Of a stretch of 64,000 nt of DNA, positions 49,387-59,400 are shown piece by piece. The stretch lies in NCBI GenBank assembly GCA_002633025.1, contig NMRB01000109.1, positions 434,775 to 498,774 on the forward strand, written 5' to 3'. A model generated the notes under the pieces. It had not been told where the DNA came from, made no database searches, and saw only the letters and a list, made by a program, of their open reading frames with translations. Within the stretch, counting starts at the first letter, position 1, and each line of letters begins with the position of its first letter. The DNA comes from Notospermus geniculatus. Taxonomy: Eukaryota > Nemertea > Pilidiophora > Heteronemertea > Lineidae. The position numbers were made by a program, and so were the translations under genes.

Positions 49387-50161
49387 ATTTCTCTGTGCAA
49401 TCCTGTTTCCTGCTGCTGTACATTTATTTGCACATTGCCCACAAAGCCAATAAGGCCACACTTTTTATATTTATTGGATTACGGATTTTTCAGGCCGAAA
49501 CCTATGTAGGAGGGGAGGGAATAAAAATAAAAATAAAATACAAAAATCTTTGACTTTTAAATTTTTTCCCTAGTGTTACGTGCTATGCGTCACAGAAATT
49601 CAAGGGGGAGGGAATAAAAAAAGTGAAATGTGGTAAAAAGGAAATAAAACCTTTTATTGATGTAACAGTAGAATAAGAGATAGGGCCTACATAGGGGCCT
49701 GTGTCCTGAAAATACAGGGAGTCCGCATTTAAATATCTTTTACGTTGCACCTAGNTATACCCCTAGGTCAGATGACCAAATTGGATGAATGAAGGTTTAT
49801 ATAAGCCATCTGTTACGAAATGTCAGTCAGCCTTTAGGTCAACTTAGAGAGAGTAATGAATTCATGAAAACAGCCTATTTTCTACATGTGGGTCCTTGCG
49901 TATTAAACTTCGTAAGAAATGAAATTTCGTCATTTGGACTTTTAACCAAAGAACCTGTATTCTACACGTTCATGTATTATAATGCTCTACCTCCAAATAT
50001 TCATTGTTCTCAATATAATTGGGTCAATTACCGGTATCCGTCTCTTCAGCTCATGTGGAGTGTTTGATCTTTTAATGAGAGCATCTTGACCTTATTCTCT
50101 GAAACACTGAATGAAGAGTTGAGCACCAGTTACTGCAGAGGCTAAAAAAAGCTTGAGACAC

Positions 50162-50284
50162 TAGGGACTTTCAGCGAGGCTCCGTATCGATCCGTGTCAC
50201 GTATGACTTTGATAGAAAAAGCATTAGCTCAATACATCATACGTGACAAGGATCGATGATACAGAGCCTTGCCAAAAGTCCCTA
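50162..50284. mobile_element. Foldback element with TAGGGACTTT ends
   Basis: The ends tagggactttcagcgaggct and agccttgccaaaagtcccta are inverted, and the interior keeps pairing through tcatacgtgac. It is about 123 bp and non-coding. Confidence 0.8.
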
Positions 50285-50595
50285 CTATGTCGCAACCAAG
50301 GAAGGGTTAACGGCCTTACAAAACAAAAGCTGAAATGTACGTCTCTGCAGGTTGACAATAGTAGTGGACAGCAATGATAATAGTTGAGTAAACTGATGAC
50401 CAGTGATGATCACTTGCAGCACTGCGTTGTCACAGAGAGTCGTTCTGTCCATGACATGGAGAATATGTCTGACCGGCCGTTCGTGTGAACCTGAAACCTC
50501 AGCGGTGACAGGCACTGCTGTTACCACTGCTCCACTCTGACTGCCCACAAAACCTTTTAAGTCTTCAGTGACGGACCAAGAATTTTTCTGCTTAC

Positions 50596-50641
50596 CCGCA
50601 ATAGAGGATGTGCAGCGACGATTGTGACGAGATGCCGCCAT
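50596..50641 (-). CDS. Candidate first coding exon of AARS2
   Basis: Minus-strand ATG in a YY1-like context (aacATGGCGGC) encodes MAASRHNRRCTSSIA and runs into a strong donor (g|gtaagc). The Arg-rich, acid-free peptide looks like a mitochondrial presequence, and it is the right strand and side for AARS2. The link to AARS2 is inferred because the intervening exons are missing. Confidence 0.4.
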
Positions 50642-50758
50642 GTTGGACGTCACGTCCAACGCATTCGTAGCTTCAGATGACGCCCAACATGGCTGACGTG
50701 CGAATTATGACGTCAATGATGACGTCACGTGAAGTTCCTCTATATCTTCTTGTTTCAG
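50642..50758. promoter_or_regulatory. Two consensus CRE sites between divergent starts
   Basis: TGACGTCA occurs at 50708-50715 and 50720-50727, with a further acgtcacgt at about 50648. They lie between the candidate AARS2 exon 1 (minus) and the SLC16-like frame (plus). TGACGTCA is the known CREB/ATF site. Confidence 0.5.
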
Positions 50759-50919
50759 GTTCATTATATGACACAACTGGAAACTATGACATATCATTTT
50801 ACTTCGCCGGTGCCACACTGGCGCTCGCTGGACTCATCTGCATTCCGCTACGGAAGATATCACAGTTGGAGAAGAAGAGGTCGAATAATAATGAGGAAAA
50901 CGGGGCTACAAGTGTATGA
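50689..50919 (+). CDS. Orphan SLC16 terminal exon, possible 76-residue ORF
   Basis: From an acceptor (tgtttcag) at 50758, the sequence 50759-50919 matches the last exon of the SLC16 genes here. It has the same phase 1, then (G)SLYDTTGNYDISFYFAG, the last membrane segment and a basic tail. No earlier SLC16 exon lies upstream. The frame is also open back to an ATG at 50689 in good context (caacATGG), giving a 76-residue, one-membrane-segment product without splicing. It may be the relic of a third SLC16 gene whose exons are lost at the 49755 join, a gene fragment, or a new small protein. Confidence 0.55.
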   Translation: MADVRIMTSMMTSREVPLYLLVSGSLYDTTGNYDISFYFAGATLALAGLICIPLRKISQLEKKRSNNNEENGATSV

Positions 50920-50944
50920 TTTACAAAGATTGCTCGGGTCATAT

Positions 50945-51420
50945 TTACAAATTGGAGCCAGTCGTGTGGTAACCACGGTTACAAATTGGTGCCAGTCTTG
51001 TGATAACCACGGTTACAAATTGGAGCCAGGCTTGTGGGAACCTTAGTTACAAGTCGGTGCCAGTCTTGTGGTAACCACAGTTACAAATTGGTGCCAGTCG
51101 TGTGGTAACCACGGTTACAAATTGCTGCCAGTCTTGTGGTAACCACAGTTACGAATTGGAGCCAGGCTTGTGGGAACCTTAGTTACAAATCGGTGCCAGT
51201 CTTGTGGTAACCACGGTTACAAATTGGTGCCAGTCTTGTGGTAACCACAGTTACGAATTGGAGCCAGGCTTGTTGGAACCTTAGTTACTAATAGGTGCCA
51301 GTCTTGTGGTAACCGCAGTTACAAATTGGTGCCAGGCTTGTGGTAACCATGGTTACATATCGGTGCCAGTCTTGTGGTAACCATGGTTACAAATTGGTGC
51401 CAGGCTTGTAGTAACCATAG
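50945..51420 (+). repeat. 34-bp minisatellite, 14 units without indels
   Basis: Fourteen units, each exactly 34 bp, start with ttacaaattggtgccag and end with ttgtggtaaccacgg; a partial fifteenth follows. Units 3, 7 and 10 belong to a variant (gagccaggcttg plus ggaaccttag). Where units meet, GTAACC-nn-GGTTAC forms a near palindrome, perfect at 51343-51356 and 51377-51390. Confidence 0.95.
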
Positions 51421-51879
51421 CTACAAAGTGGTGCAAAGAGTAGAATTGGTGCCTAGAAGGGAAATGTGCATTTCTTGAGTAGATTTTAGGGAAACTGCCA
51501 ATCAGGCTGTATGCATGCACAAGTTTTACAACGTTGTGCACACTTGTTTAAGGTTGTGAAGTCTCCCATGTAGTTTATCTGTGTCAAATTTGTATATAAA
51601 TGATTGTTGTAAATACGTAATTATTTTATTAGTGTCTGGACTTTGACCCCCGTCTGTGATCAATTTTAGAATCCAACATTTCGGTTCCACAACGAAAACT
51701 CTGCAATCGAAGCCTATCACACTGTCAGTAATGATCGTAACAACCGGCGGCATGCTCTGTGCAGAGTAGGTCTACCTGTCGAAGAACCTAGTCACTTGAA
51801 AACCTGCCGTAGAACTGCCTGGCATGATTTTGGTGGGATTACTGATATTTAGCTGAGAAAGACAGCTCTAAATAACCCT

Positions 51880-52024
51880 GGGACCTTATTCACAAAGCTC
51901 TCGTAACTTACGGGAGTGTGTAAACTTTTAATTTATCCATCTGCGGGCAGCCTATTGTGCACTATCAGCCTGACAAAGGATTTACGTGCCGTTAAAAGTT
52001 AGGGGGCTTTGTGAATAAGGTCCC
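51880..52024. mobile_element. MITE with GGGACCTTATTCACAAAGC ends
   Basis: The ends gggaccttattcacaaagc and gctttgtgaataaggtccc are perfect inverted repeats, about 145 bp apart end to end. It directly abuts the next MITE. Confidence 0.88.
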
Positions 52025-52027
52025 TGG

Positions 52028-52164
52028 GGCCATATTCATGAAGCCGTCGCAACTTTCGGTGCACGCAAATCTATTGTAAGGCAGTCAGTGAACAATAGGG
52101 CATGTGCAGCCAAACAATAGACTTGTGTGCACGCAAAGTTGCGAAAGCTTCGTGAATATGGCCC
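52028..52164. mobile_element. 137-bp MITE with GGCCATATT ends (second member)
   Basis: Same length and family as 24198-24334, again flanked by CTGG on both sides. Its right end reappears at 55153 after the 1-kb N gap, where the replayed segment starts. Confidence 0.88.
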
Positions 52165-52818
52165 CTGGACTTTTCCCCATTGGTGGAAGTGCAGCGCCTT
52201 TGTAATTCTCCACAAATATTCAGGAACTGTTTATTTCATTGGTGCATGAATCATATGATCTGTGGTTTGTTATATTCATGTCGAATAAAAGAAATAAACT
52301 CGTCAATGCTCGGTGTGTTTGGTCATTCTTCCATTTCGCAAGAAATGTGCAGATGATTCTGTTGATTCTCTCCCAATTTGGACCTGTTGAGCTTGAATTC
52401 CACAAATAGAGCACAAAAGGCGACACACAACATATAATAACCGAAGTCGTCCTCCAAAAATTTTAGCAAATTTTCGTCCCCAACCAGGGTCTTCTTCAGG
52501 CTGGCACTTTAAAGTCGAGCTACCAGAAGTATAATGTTGAGCTTGAAATAGTGAGATACTCCACTGAACACGGAAATGATCTTTAAATTCTCTTCTAACA
52601 GTGTGTCATTGAAAATTCATCCCATTTTCACAGGTAGATAGTCACTGCTCGGGAGTGGAGACTGCTTCAGTCTTGTTGGTAGCATCCTCGCACCCAGGGT
52701 CTTCACAACCGGCTCCGCCTCTCACGCTTGGTTCAGAGGGAGGGACGACCGTAAATGAGCTGAGATTCTCAGGATGTGTTCGTAGAGAAGAACCACAAAA
52801 CAGAATTAACTGAGGCGT

Positions 52819-52824
52819 TTTATT
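52819..52824 (-). terminator. AATAAA signal of NDUFS2 (first copy)
   Basis: TTTATT on + lies about 320 nt beyond the NDUFS2 stop on the minus strand. The counterpart in the second copy is at 55674-55679. Confidence 0.4.
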
Positions 52825-53140
52825 TCAGCACTTGAGACAAAAACACTTTACAATTTATACATGTACACGTAGTATCTATCCAGGTTTGAGACTACAGGGT
52901 GGTGAAGACCTGCACCAACTCGGCAGACATGTCCTCGTCAAATCCCAGAATATTTCACCTCAGATTAACTCTCATTTTGTCCATAGAACGTCACTGAAGG
53001 AAAGAAGTTGTCATTTTCGCAACTCTATTCTGTTTCACATGTAGGTAGTCGCTCCTCGTTACGAAATGTCACTCATATTTACAAAGGGGGTCTGTACAAA
53101 GGGGGTCATGCCGCCCAAGGATTTCCTAACATCACAAATT

Positions 53141-53921
53141 TTATCGGTCGACCTCTCCAAACACGATATCGAGGGTACCTGAAAACGAGAGGCAGAAGTT
53201 TGAATGTCTATTCCATGCATAGAGAAGGGATAGGGAACCAGTCAACTTACAATGGAGGCTTTAGTTAATTTCCTTTTAACTGTGCAGAGCTGGGCTATTT
53301 TAATTTCACATGTACGTACAATGTACTTCATATTCTGAAGTGCAGATGGCTGCACTCTACAGCAAGACGCGAGTCCCATACTCGGGTACTGGCAGTCGAG
53401 CAAGTATTTGTGTATTCCTCCCAATAAGGCCAGAATTAGTTCTCCGGAAAACATTGCTCTACTTACCAATAATCGCGACAACGTCAGCCAACATGTGGCC
53501 CTTGGACAACTTGTGCAGACCGGCCTGAAGATACAGGAATCCTAGTTTATTAGGGACTGATAATGTTTGTTCCCATGTTGAATTGTCCTTTATAGGAAGC
53601 AGAATAAGTAGACAAAATGTATTGAGATACACGCCCTCTTTTTCACATACTGGGAAATTAACTTGAACTGATGTGCCTGGCACTGATGTTCCCATGCGGC
53701 ACTGTCGGCCTAACACTAACCACCTTTGAGTGGATACTTACCAAGTGAGCAAAGCCGGGTGCCTTGATCTTGCACCTGTATGGCTTGTTTCCCCCATCGG
53801 CGACCAGGTAGACACCGAATTCCCCTTTGGGTGCTTCGATAGCTGTGTAGGTGGTGCCGGGCGGCACCGTGTATCCCTCAGAGTATAGTTTGAAGTGGTG
53901 GATCAGTGCTTCCATCGAATC
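53141..53921 (-). pseudogene. Repeated last three exons of NDUFS2
   Basis: 53742-53921, 53467-53524 and 53141-53178 encode the same C-terminal residues as NDUFS2 exons 9-11, with intact splice sites and stop. There are no upstream exons on this side of the N gap. They are most likely the second allele, not a second gene. Confidence 0.8.
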
Positions 53922-53999
53922 CTGAAAAAGAGGTGCCAAACAGTTTAAAATGTGCCAATCAGTGCAGGTTTTGCAAAACAACGGCAGTAAATTACTCTG

Positions 54000-54082
54000 A
54001 TTGCAGGGCGGTGGGAATTGAACCCAGAATCTCAGAGGTGACAGGCATTGCTGTTCCCACTGTACCACTCTGACAGCCTAAG
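54000..54082 (-). repeat. tRNA-derived SINE fragment
   Basis: On the minus strand, gtcagagtggtacagtggga resembles an A-box region and GGGTTCAATTC a B box. Repeated at 57358-57440 as part of the duplicated segment, and in more diverged form at about 50478-50556. Confidence 0.6.
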
Positions 54083-54152
54083 CCCTTGCTACCATTGAAA
54101 GGGCTACATCTTGTGTCAGATTTACTGGATCCCTGGCCATGTAGGCCCTTAC

Positions 54153-55152
54153 NNNNNNNNNNNNNNNNNNNNNNNNNNNNNNNNNNNNNNNNNNNNNNNN
54201 NNNNNNNNNNNNNNNNNNNNNNNNNNNNNNNNNNNNNNNNNNNNNNNNNNNNNNNNNNNNNNNNNNNNNNNNNNNNNNNNNNNNNNNNNNNNNNNNNNNN
54301 NNNNNNNNNNNNNNNNNNNNNNNNNNNNNNNNNNNNNNNNNNNNNNNNNNNNNNNNNNNNNNNNNNNNNNNNNNNNNNNNNNNNNNNNNNNNNNNNNNNN
54401 NNNNNNNNNNNNNNNNNNNNNNNNNNNNNNNNNNNNNNNNNNNNNNNNNNNNNNNNNNNNNNNNNNNNNNNNNNNNNNNNNNNNNNNNNNNNNNNNNNNN
54501 NNNNNNNNNNNNNNNNNNNNNNNNNNNNNNNNNNNNNNNNNNNNNNNNNNNNNNNNNNNNNNNNNNNNNNNNNNNNNNNNNNNNNNNNNNNNNNNNNNNN
54601 NNNNNNNNNNNNNNNNNNNNNNNNNNNNNNNNNNNNNNNNNNNNNNNNNNNNNNNNNNNNNNNNNNNNNNNNNNNNNNNNNNNNNNNNNNNNNNNNNNNN
54701 NNNNNNNNNNNNNNNNNNNNNNNNNNNNNNNNNNNNNNNNNNNNNNNNNNNNNNNNNNNNNNNNNNNNNNNNNNNNNNNNNNNNNNNNNNNNNNNNNNNN
54801 NNNNNNNNNNNNNNNNNNNNNNNNNNNNNNNNNNNNNNNNNNNNNNNNNNNNNNNNNNNNNNNNNNNNNNNNNNNNNNNNNNNNNNNNNNNNNNNNNNNN
54901 NNNNNNNNNNNNNNNNNNNNNNNNNNNNNNNNNNNNNNNNNNNNNNNNNNNNNNNNNNNNNNNNNNNNNNNNNNNNNNNNNNNNNNNNNNNNNNNNNNNN
55001 NNNNNNNNNNNNNNNNNNNNNNNNNNNNNNNNNNNNNNNNNNNNNNNNNNNNNNNNNNNNNNNNNNNNNNNNNNNNNNNNNNNNNNNNNNNNNNNNNNNN
55101 NNNNNNNNNNNNNNNNNNNNNNNNNNNNNNNNNNNNNNNNNNNNNNNNNNNN
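54153..55152. other. Assembly gap, 1000 N
   Basis: Exactly 1000 N, a conventional gap size. The sequence after it restarts at the equivalent of 52147. Confidence 0.98.
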
Positions 55153-55371
55153 GCTTCGTGAATATGGCCCCTGGACTTTTCCCCATTGGTGGAAGTGCAG
55201 CGCCTTCGTAATTCTCCACAAATATTCAGGAACTGTTTATTTCATTGGTGCATGAATCATAGGATCTGTGGTTTGTTATATTCATGTCGAATAAAAGAAA
55301 TAAACTCGTCATTGCTCGGTGTGTTTGGTCTTTCTTCCATTTGGCAAGAAATGGCACATAGGATTTTACCA

Positions 55372-55621
55372 TCGGGGCCGAAGCCATAGCAATATTGGCC
55401 CTGATAAGTACGGAAGAGGCCATCTCAAGCTACTCATGTTCCTCACTTGGATGAGTCTCTACTTGCCCTTGCAAAGGAACAAGCGAGGCACCATGGCTTA
55501 CTGTCCATGTGATGGACATGAAGCCTGGAATGAAATCCCATACGGCCCAGGCTGGATTCAAACCAGGGCCATGCGGCTTGCTTAGCAGACAAGTGATAAC
55601 CACTCAGCTGTCAAGGCTCAA
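55372..55621 (-). repeat. Full-length tRNA-derived SINE (second member)
   Basis: It aligns with 49110-49386 from the tRNA-like head (ggattcaaaccagg on +) to the tail (ttggccctgata on +). It is absent from the first NDUFS2 segment copy. Confidence 0.75.
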
Positions 55622-55793
55622 ATCTGAGTCGTGTTGGTAGAAAAGAACCATGAAACAGAATTAACTGAGGCATTTTATTTCGGCACTTGAGACGAAAACA
55701 CTTTACAATTTATACACAAAATACATGTACACGTAGTATCTATCCAGGTTTGAGACTGAAGGGTGGTGAAGACCTGCACCAAGAATAAAAGGA

Positions 55794-56071
55794 CAGGGGC
55801 GGATCCAGGATTTCGGAATAGGGGGGGCCGGACACCGTCAGCCGCAGTCGCAAAGCAAGCGGCAAAGGCGCGAAGCCACGACGGGGGGTCTGGGCCTCCC
55901 CCAGAAAATTTTGACTTCTAGATGCGCTTAGATACGATTTCCAAGCATCTGGGAGGCATGATTTCCTCATGTATTTGCTCATTTTTTCGGAGTTAGTGAC
56001 CCATTTTTTGTCGGTCTTCCAAAAATAGGGGGGGCCGCGGCCCCCTCGGCCCCCCTCTGGATCCGCGCCTG
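55794..56071. mobile_element. CAGGGGCGGATCCAGG-ended element
   Basis: The inverted ends are caggggcggatccag and ctggatccgcgcctg, with further GGGGGGGCC/GGCCCCCC pairing inside. It is 278 bp, non-coding, and absent from the first segment copy. It resembles the elements at 9512 and 11926. Confidence 0.85.
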
Positions 56072-56467
56072 AAGGAGATGCATCTCTCTCGGCAGACATA
56101 TCATCATCAAATCCCAGAATATTTCACCTTGGATTAACTCTCATTTTGTCCGAAGAACGTCACTGAAGGAAAGAAGTTGTCATTTTCGCAACTCTATTCT
56201 GAGAATAACAATTTTAAGCCATTAAGTCCTTGTTCACGGAGCTTATCTTCACCTCCCAATTTGCACCTGTTGAGCTTGAAATAGTGAGATACTTTACTGA
56301 ACACAGAAACAATCTATAAATTCCCTTCTAACAGTGTCATTGAAAATTTGTCCCATTTTCTCAGGTAGGTAGTCGCTCCTCGTTAAGAAATGTCACTCAT
56401 ATTTACAAAGGGGGTCTGTACAAAGGGGGTCGTCATGCCGCCCAAGGATTTCCTAACATCACAAACT

Positions 56468-59400
56468 TTATCGGTCGACCTCTCCAAACACGATATCGAG
56501 GGTACCTGAAAACAAGAGGCAGAAGTTTGAATGTCTATTCCATGCATAGAGAAGGGATAGGGAACCAGTCAACTTACAATGGAGGCTTTAGTTAATTTCC
56601 TTTTAACTGCACAGAGCCGGGCTATTTTCACATGTATGTACAATGTACTTCATATTCTGAAGTGCAGATGGCTGCACTCTACAGCAAGACGTGCGTCCCA
56701 CACTCGGGTACTGGCAGTCGAGCAGCATTCATGTATTCCTCCCAATAAGGCCAGAATTAGTTCTCCGGAAAACCTTCCTCTACTTACCAATAATCGCGAC
56801 AACATCAGCCAACATGTGGCCCTTGGACAACTTGTGCAGACCAGCCTGAAAATACAGGAATCATAGTTTATTAGGGAGTGATAATGTGTGTTCCCATGTT
56901 CAATTGTCCTTTAAAATAGGAAGCAGGATTAGTAGACAAAATGTAACTCAAGCTTAGTTGCTGAGGCTCAACCTCTGAGCGACAAGCGTCTGGTTTTGCC
57001 AGAGCGACTCACAATTTTGAACTGATGTGCCTGGCACCGATATTCCCACGCGGCACTTACGGCCTAACACTCTAACCACCTTTGAGTGGATACTTACCAA
57101 GTGAGCAAAGCCGGGTGCCTTGATCTTGCACCTGTATGGCTTGTTTCCCCCATCGGCGACCAGGTAGACACCGAATTCCCCTTTGGGTGCTTCGATAGCT
57201 GTGTAGGTGGTGCCGGGCGGCACCGTGTATCCCTCAGAGTATAGTTTGAAGTGGTGGATCAGTGCTTCCATCGAATCCTGAAAAAGAGGTGCCAAACAGT
57301 TTAAAATGTGCCAATCAGTGCAGGTTTTGCAAAACAACGGCAGTAAATTACTCTGATTGCAGGGCGGTGGGAATTGAACCCAGAATCTCAGAGGTGACAG
57401 GCATTGCTGTTCCCACTGTACCACTCTGACAGCCTAAGCCCTTGCTACCATTGAAAGGGCTACATCTTATATCAGATTCATTGGATCCCTGGACATGTTG
57501 GCCCTTACCTTCATCTCAGCCCTTCTCGGCGGTGAGACCTTGTTATCGTCCACTCGTACCTCACCAGGTGGCATCTTGTTCAAGCACTGATGGACAATGC
57601 TGAGAGACTGGCGCATCTCCTCCATACGGATCAGGTACCTGCGGAGAAAAATAGATGGCGCTTTTGAATCAAAACTGATCAAAAACCTGTCTTGAGTTCG
57701 TCATCCTACATTTTGGCAGAATTTGGCCAAATAACCGACATGAATTCTACGTTTATCGTACCTGTCGTAGCAGTCACCGCGTCGTCCAATTGGAACGTCG
57801 AACTCCACCTGGTCGTAAGCGTCGTAGGGTGCTGCCTTTCTGATGTCCCACTCGATACCAGAACCGCGGAGCATCACACCGCTGAAATTTACAAGATATT
57901 ATTGCAACTTTGTAATCTTGGTCTCCGGTACTAGCACGCCACAGATACTGCCACCGCTTGCATTCCCACTCAGTCTCTGAAACCTTTCTGGGGGACACAA
58001 GGTGTAACTCATTCAGTGTATCACATGATCCTTTTAGACCAGTTGAGAATACAAAATGGCGACTCGGGTCGGATTTGAGCCCACGCTCTCGCAGTCTTGG
58101 GTCTGGTGTTCCACCGCTGCACCTCCTACCTGAAGCCATAGTTGAGAGCTTCCTCAGCTGTGATCACACCAATGTCAATGGTCCTCTGTTTCCAGATACG
58201 ATTCGGGGTGAGGAGATCGTCAACCTCGTCGATACGCTGACCGAATTTACTGATCCATTCATAGATATCATCCATGAGACCAATAGGCATGTCCTGTAAG
58301 AGAGGGGGAAGAACGCTAAAGATTGATATGTAGGTTTAAGTTCCGTGCTGAAGACAGGATGTTGTAGCTATAAGGCCGTTGCCAGTAGCTGGTCCTTGGC
58401 AGATCAAAATTGACCAAGAACAACCTTACCAGTGCAACACCACCAGGCCTGACATAAGCAGCGTGCATACGTGCTCCAGAGACTCGCTCGTAGAATTCAC
58501 ATAGCTTTTCACGCTCCTCGAAAAGCCAGAAAAAGGGTGTCATGGCGCCGACATCGAGGGCGTGGCATCCGATCGCCATCACGTGGTTCAAGAGACGCGT
58601 GATTTCACCAAAGAGAGCTGAAAACCAATAAAGTGACTATCATGACATGACCAAGATGAGACGTACCGGTACCGGTACATGTAATTGGGTGTAATTTCAA
58701 ATGAACTTTTTGCCAGCTTTTATGCAACCTGCAATTTCTTGTCTGCAACATCAAGTATTTAATTTACAGACTTAACTCATGACATAAATTCTACCAACTG
58801 CAACATTTTAACTGCTGAAAAGTAAAGCACCGATCACAGTCAGTTATTTTTCCAATGAGGAACCGGAGGAACTAATCCATGTAGTGGCGCTGATGAACAA
58901 CTCAGTCTAAAATATGACGTCGAAAGTGAGGCTAACGTTATTTGCCATTTAATTCTGGAAACTACACCCTACTTCTAGCCCTAATATACCCGAAATAGTC
59001 CATTAAATTTCGAATTTTACACGTTTAACATCAAGTATAGGACTGACTCAATGTATCTGAATGTTTTCAAACGAAAATTCAAGCGAGAACATGTCGAATT
59101 TTATCAATAAAATTGACTATTTTAGCATAAACAACAGATCGAAGAGCAACGTCACTGATTCTGAGTGACGCACGACGGAACGACATGCGACGTCAAAGAG
59201 GTTTTCAACGTCGCGGCGCATGCGTTTTTGAGTAAAAACTGAGTTGTTCCCCATCGCCTCCTTTGGGCACTCCGGTTCCCCATTGTAACTGTCCCCAACA
59301 AAACCTACTTCTGATATACTTTGCCCGTATTGGTATCTCAATATTCAGTAACTTTTCCACAGCCAGAGAATACGCCTGTTCGTTACACATCATAGAACAG

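Larger units (their letters stand above)
48967..50595. other. Join region where AARS2 catalytic exons should lie
   Basis: It contains SINE sequence, a single N at 49755, a foldback element (50162-50284) and a tRNA-like piece (about 50478-50556). Neither strand encodes the class II catalytic motifs of AlaRS, so the missing exons are likely lost at the N. Confidence 0.6.
50920..53140. other. Non-coding stretch with minisatellite and MITE pair
   Basis: Apart from the minisatellite and two adjoining foldback elements (51880-52024 and 52028-52164) no structure is evident. AATAAA on + at 52284-52289 and TTTATT at 52819-52824 may be polyadenylation signals for the flanking genes. Confidence 0.5.
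52147..54152. repeat. Duplicated NDUFS2 3' segment, first copy
   Basis: Matches 55153-57497. It begins inside a MITE and stops at the exon 8 splice-donor position of NDUFS2, where the 1-kb N gap starts. The two copies differ by a SINE (55372-55621), a GGATCC element (55794-56071) and many substitutions. As at 33271 and 63560, sequence is replayed after the gap. Confidence 0.9.
55153..57497. repeat. Duplicated NDUFS2 3' segment, second copy
   Basis: Replay of 52147-54152 with added SINE and MITE insertions. It continues into the rest of NDUFS2, so this is the copy linked to the full gene. Confidence 0.9.

Noticed and set aside
50945-51420. Regular 34-bp repeats considered as a CRISPR array
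   Set aside because: There are no spacers. Units are directly adjacent in an animal genome, so it is a minisatellite.
54086-55255. Long frames crossing the N gap on both strands
   Set aside because: They are produced by the 1000 N and have no biological meaning.
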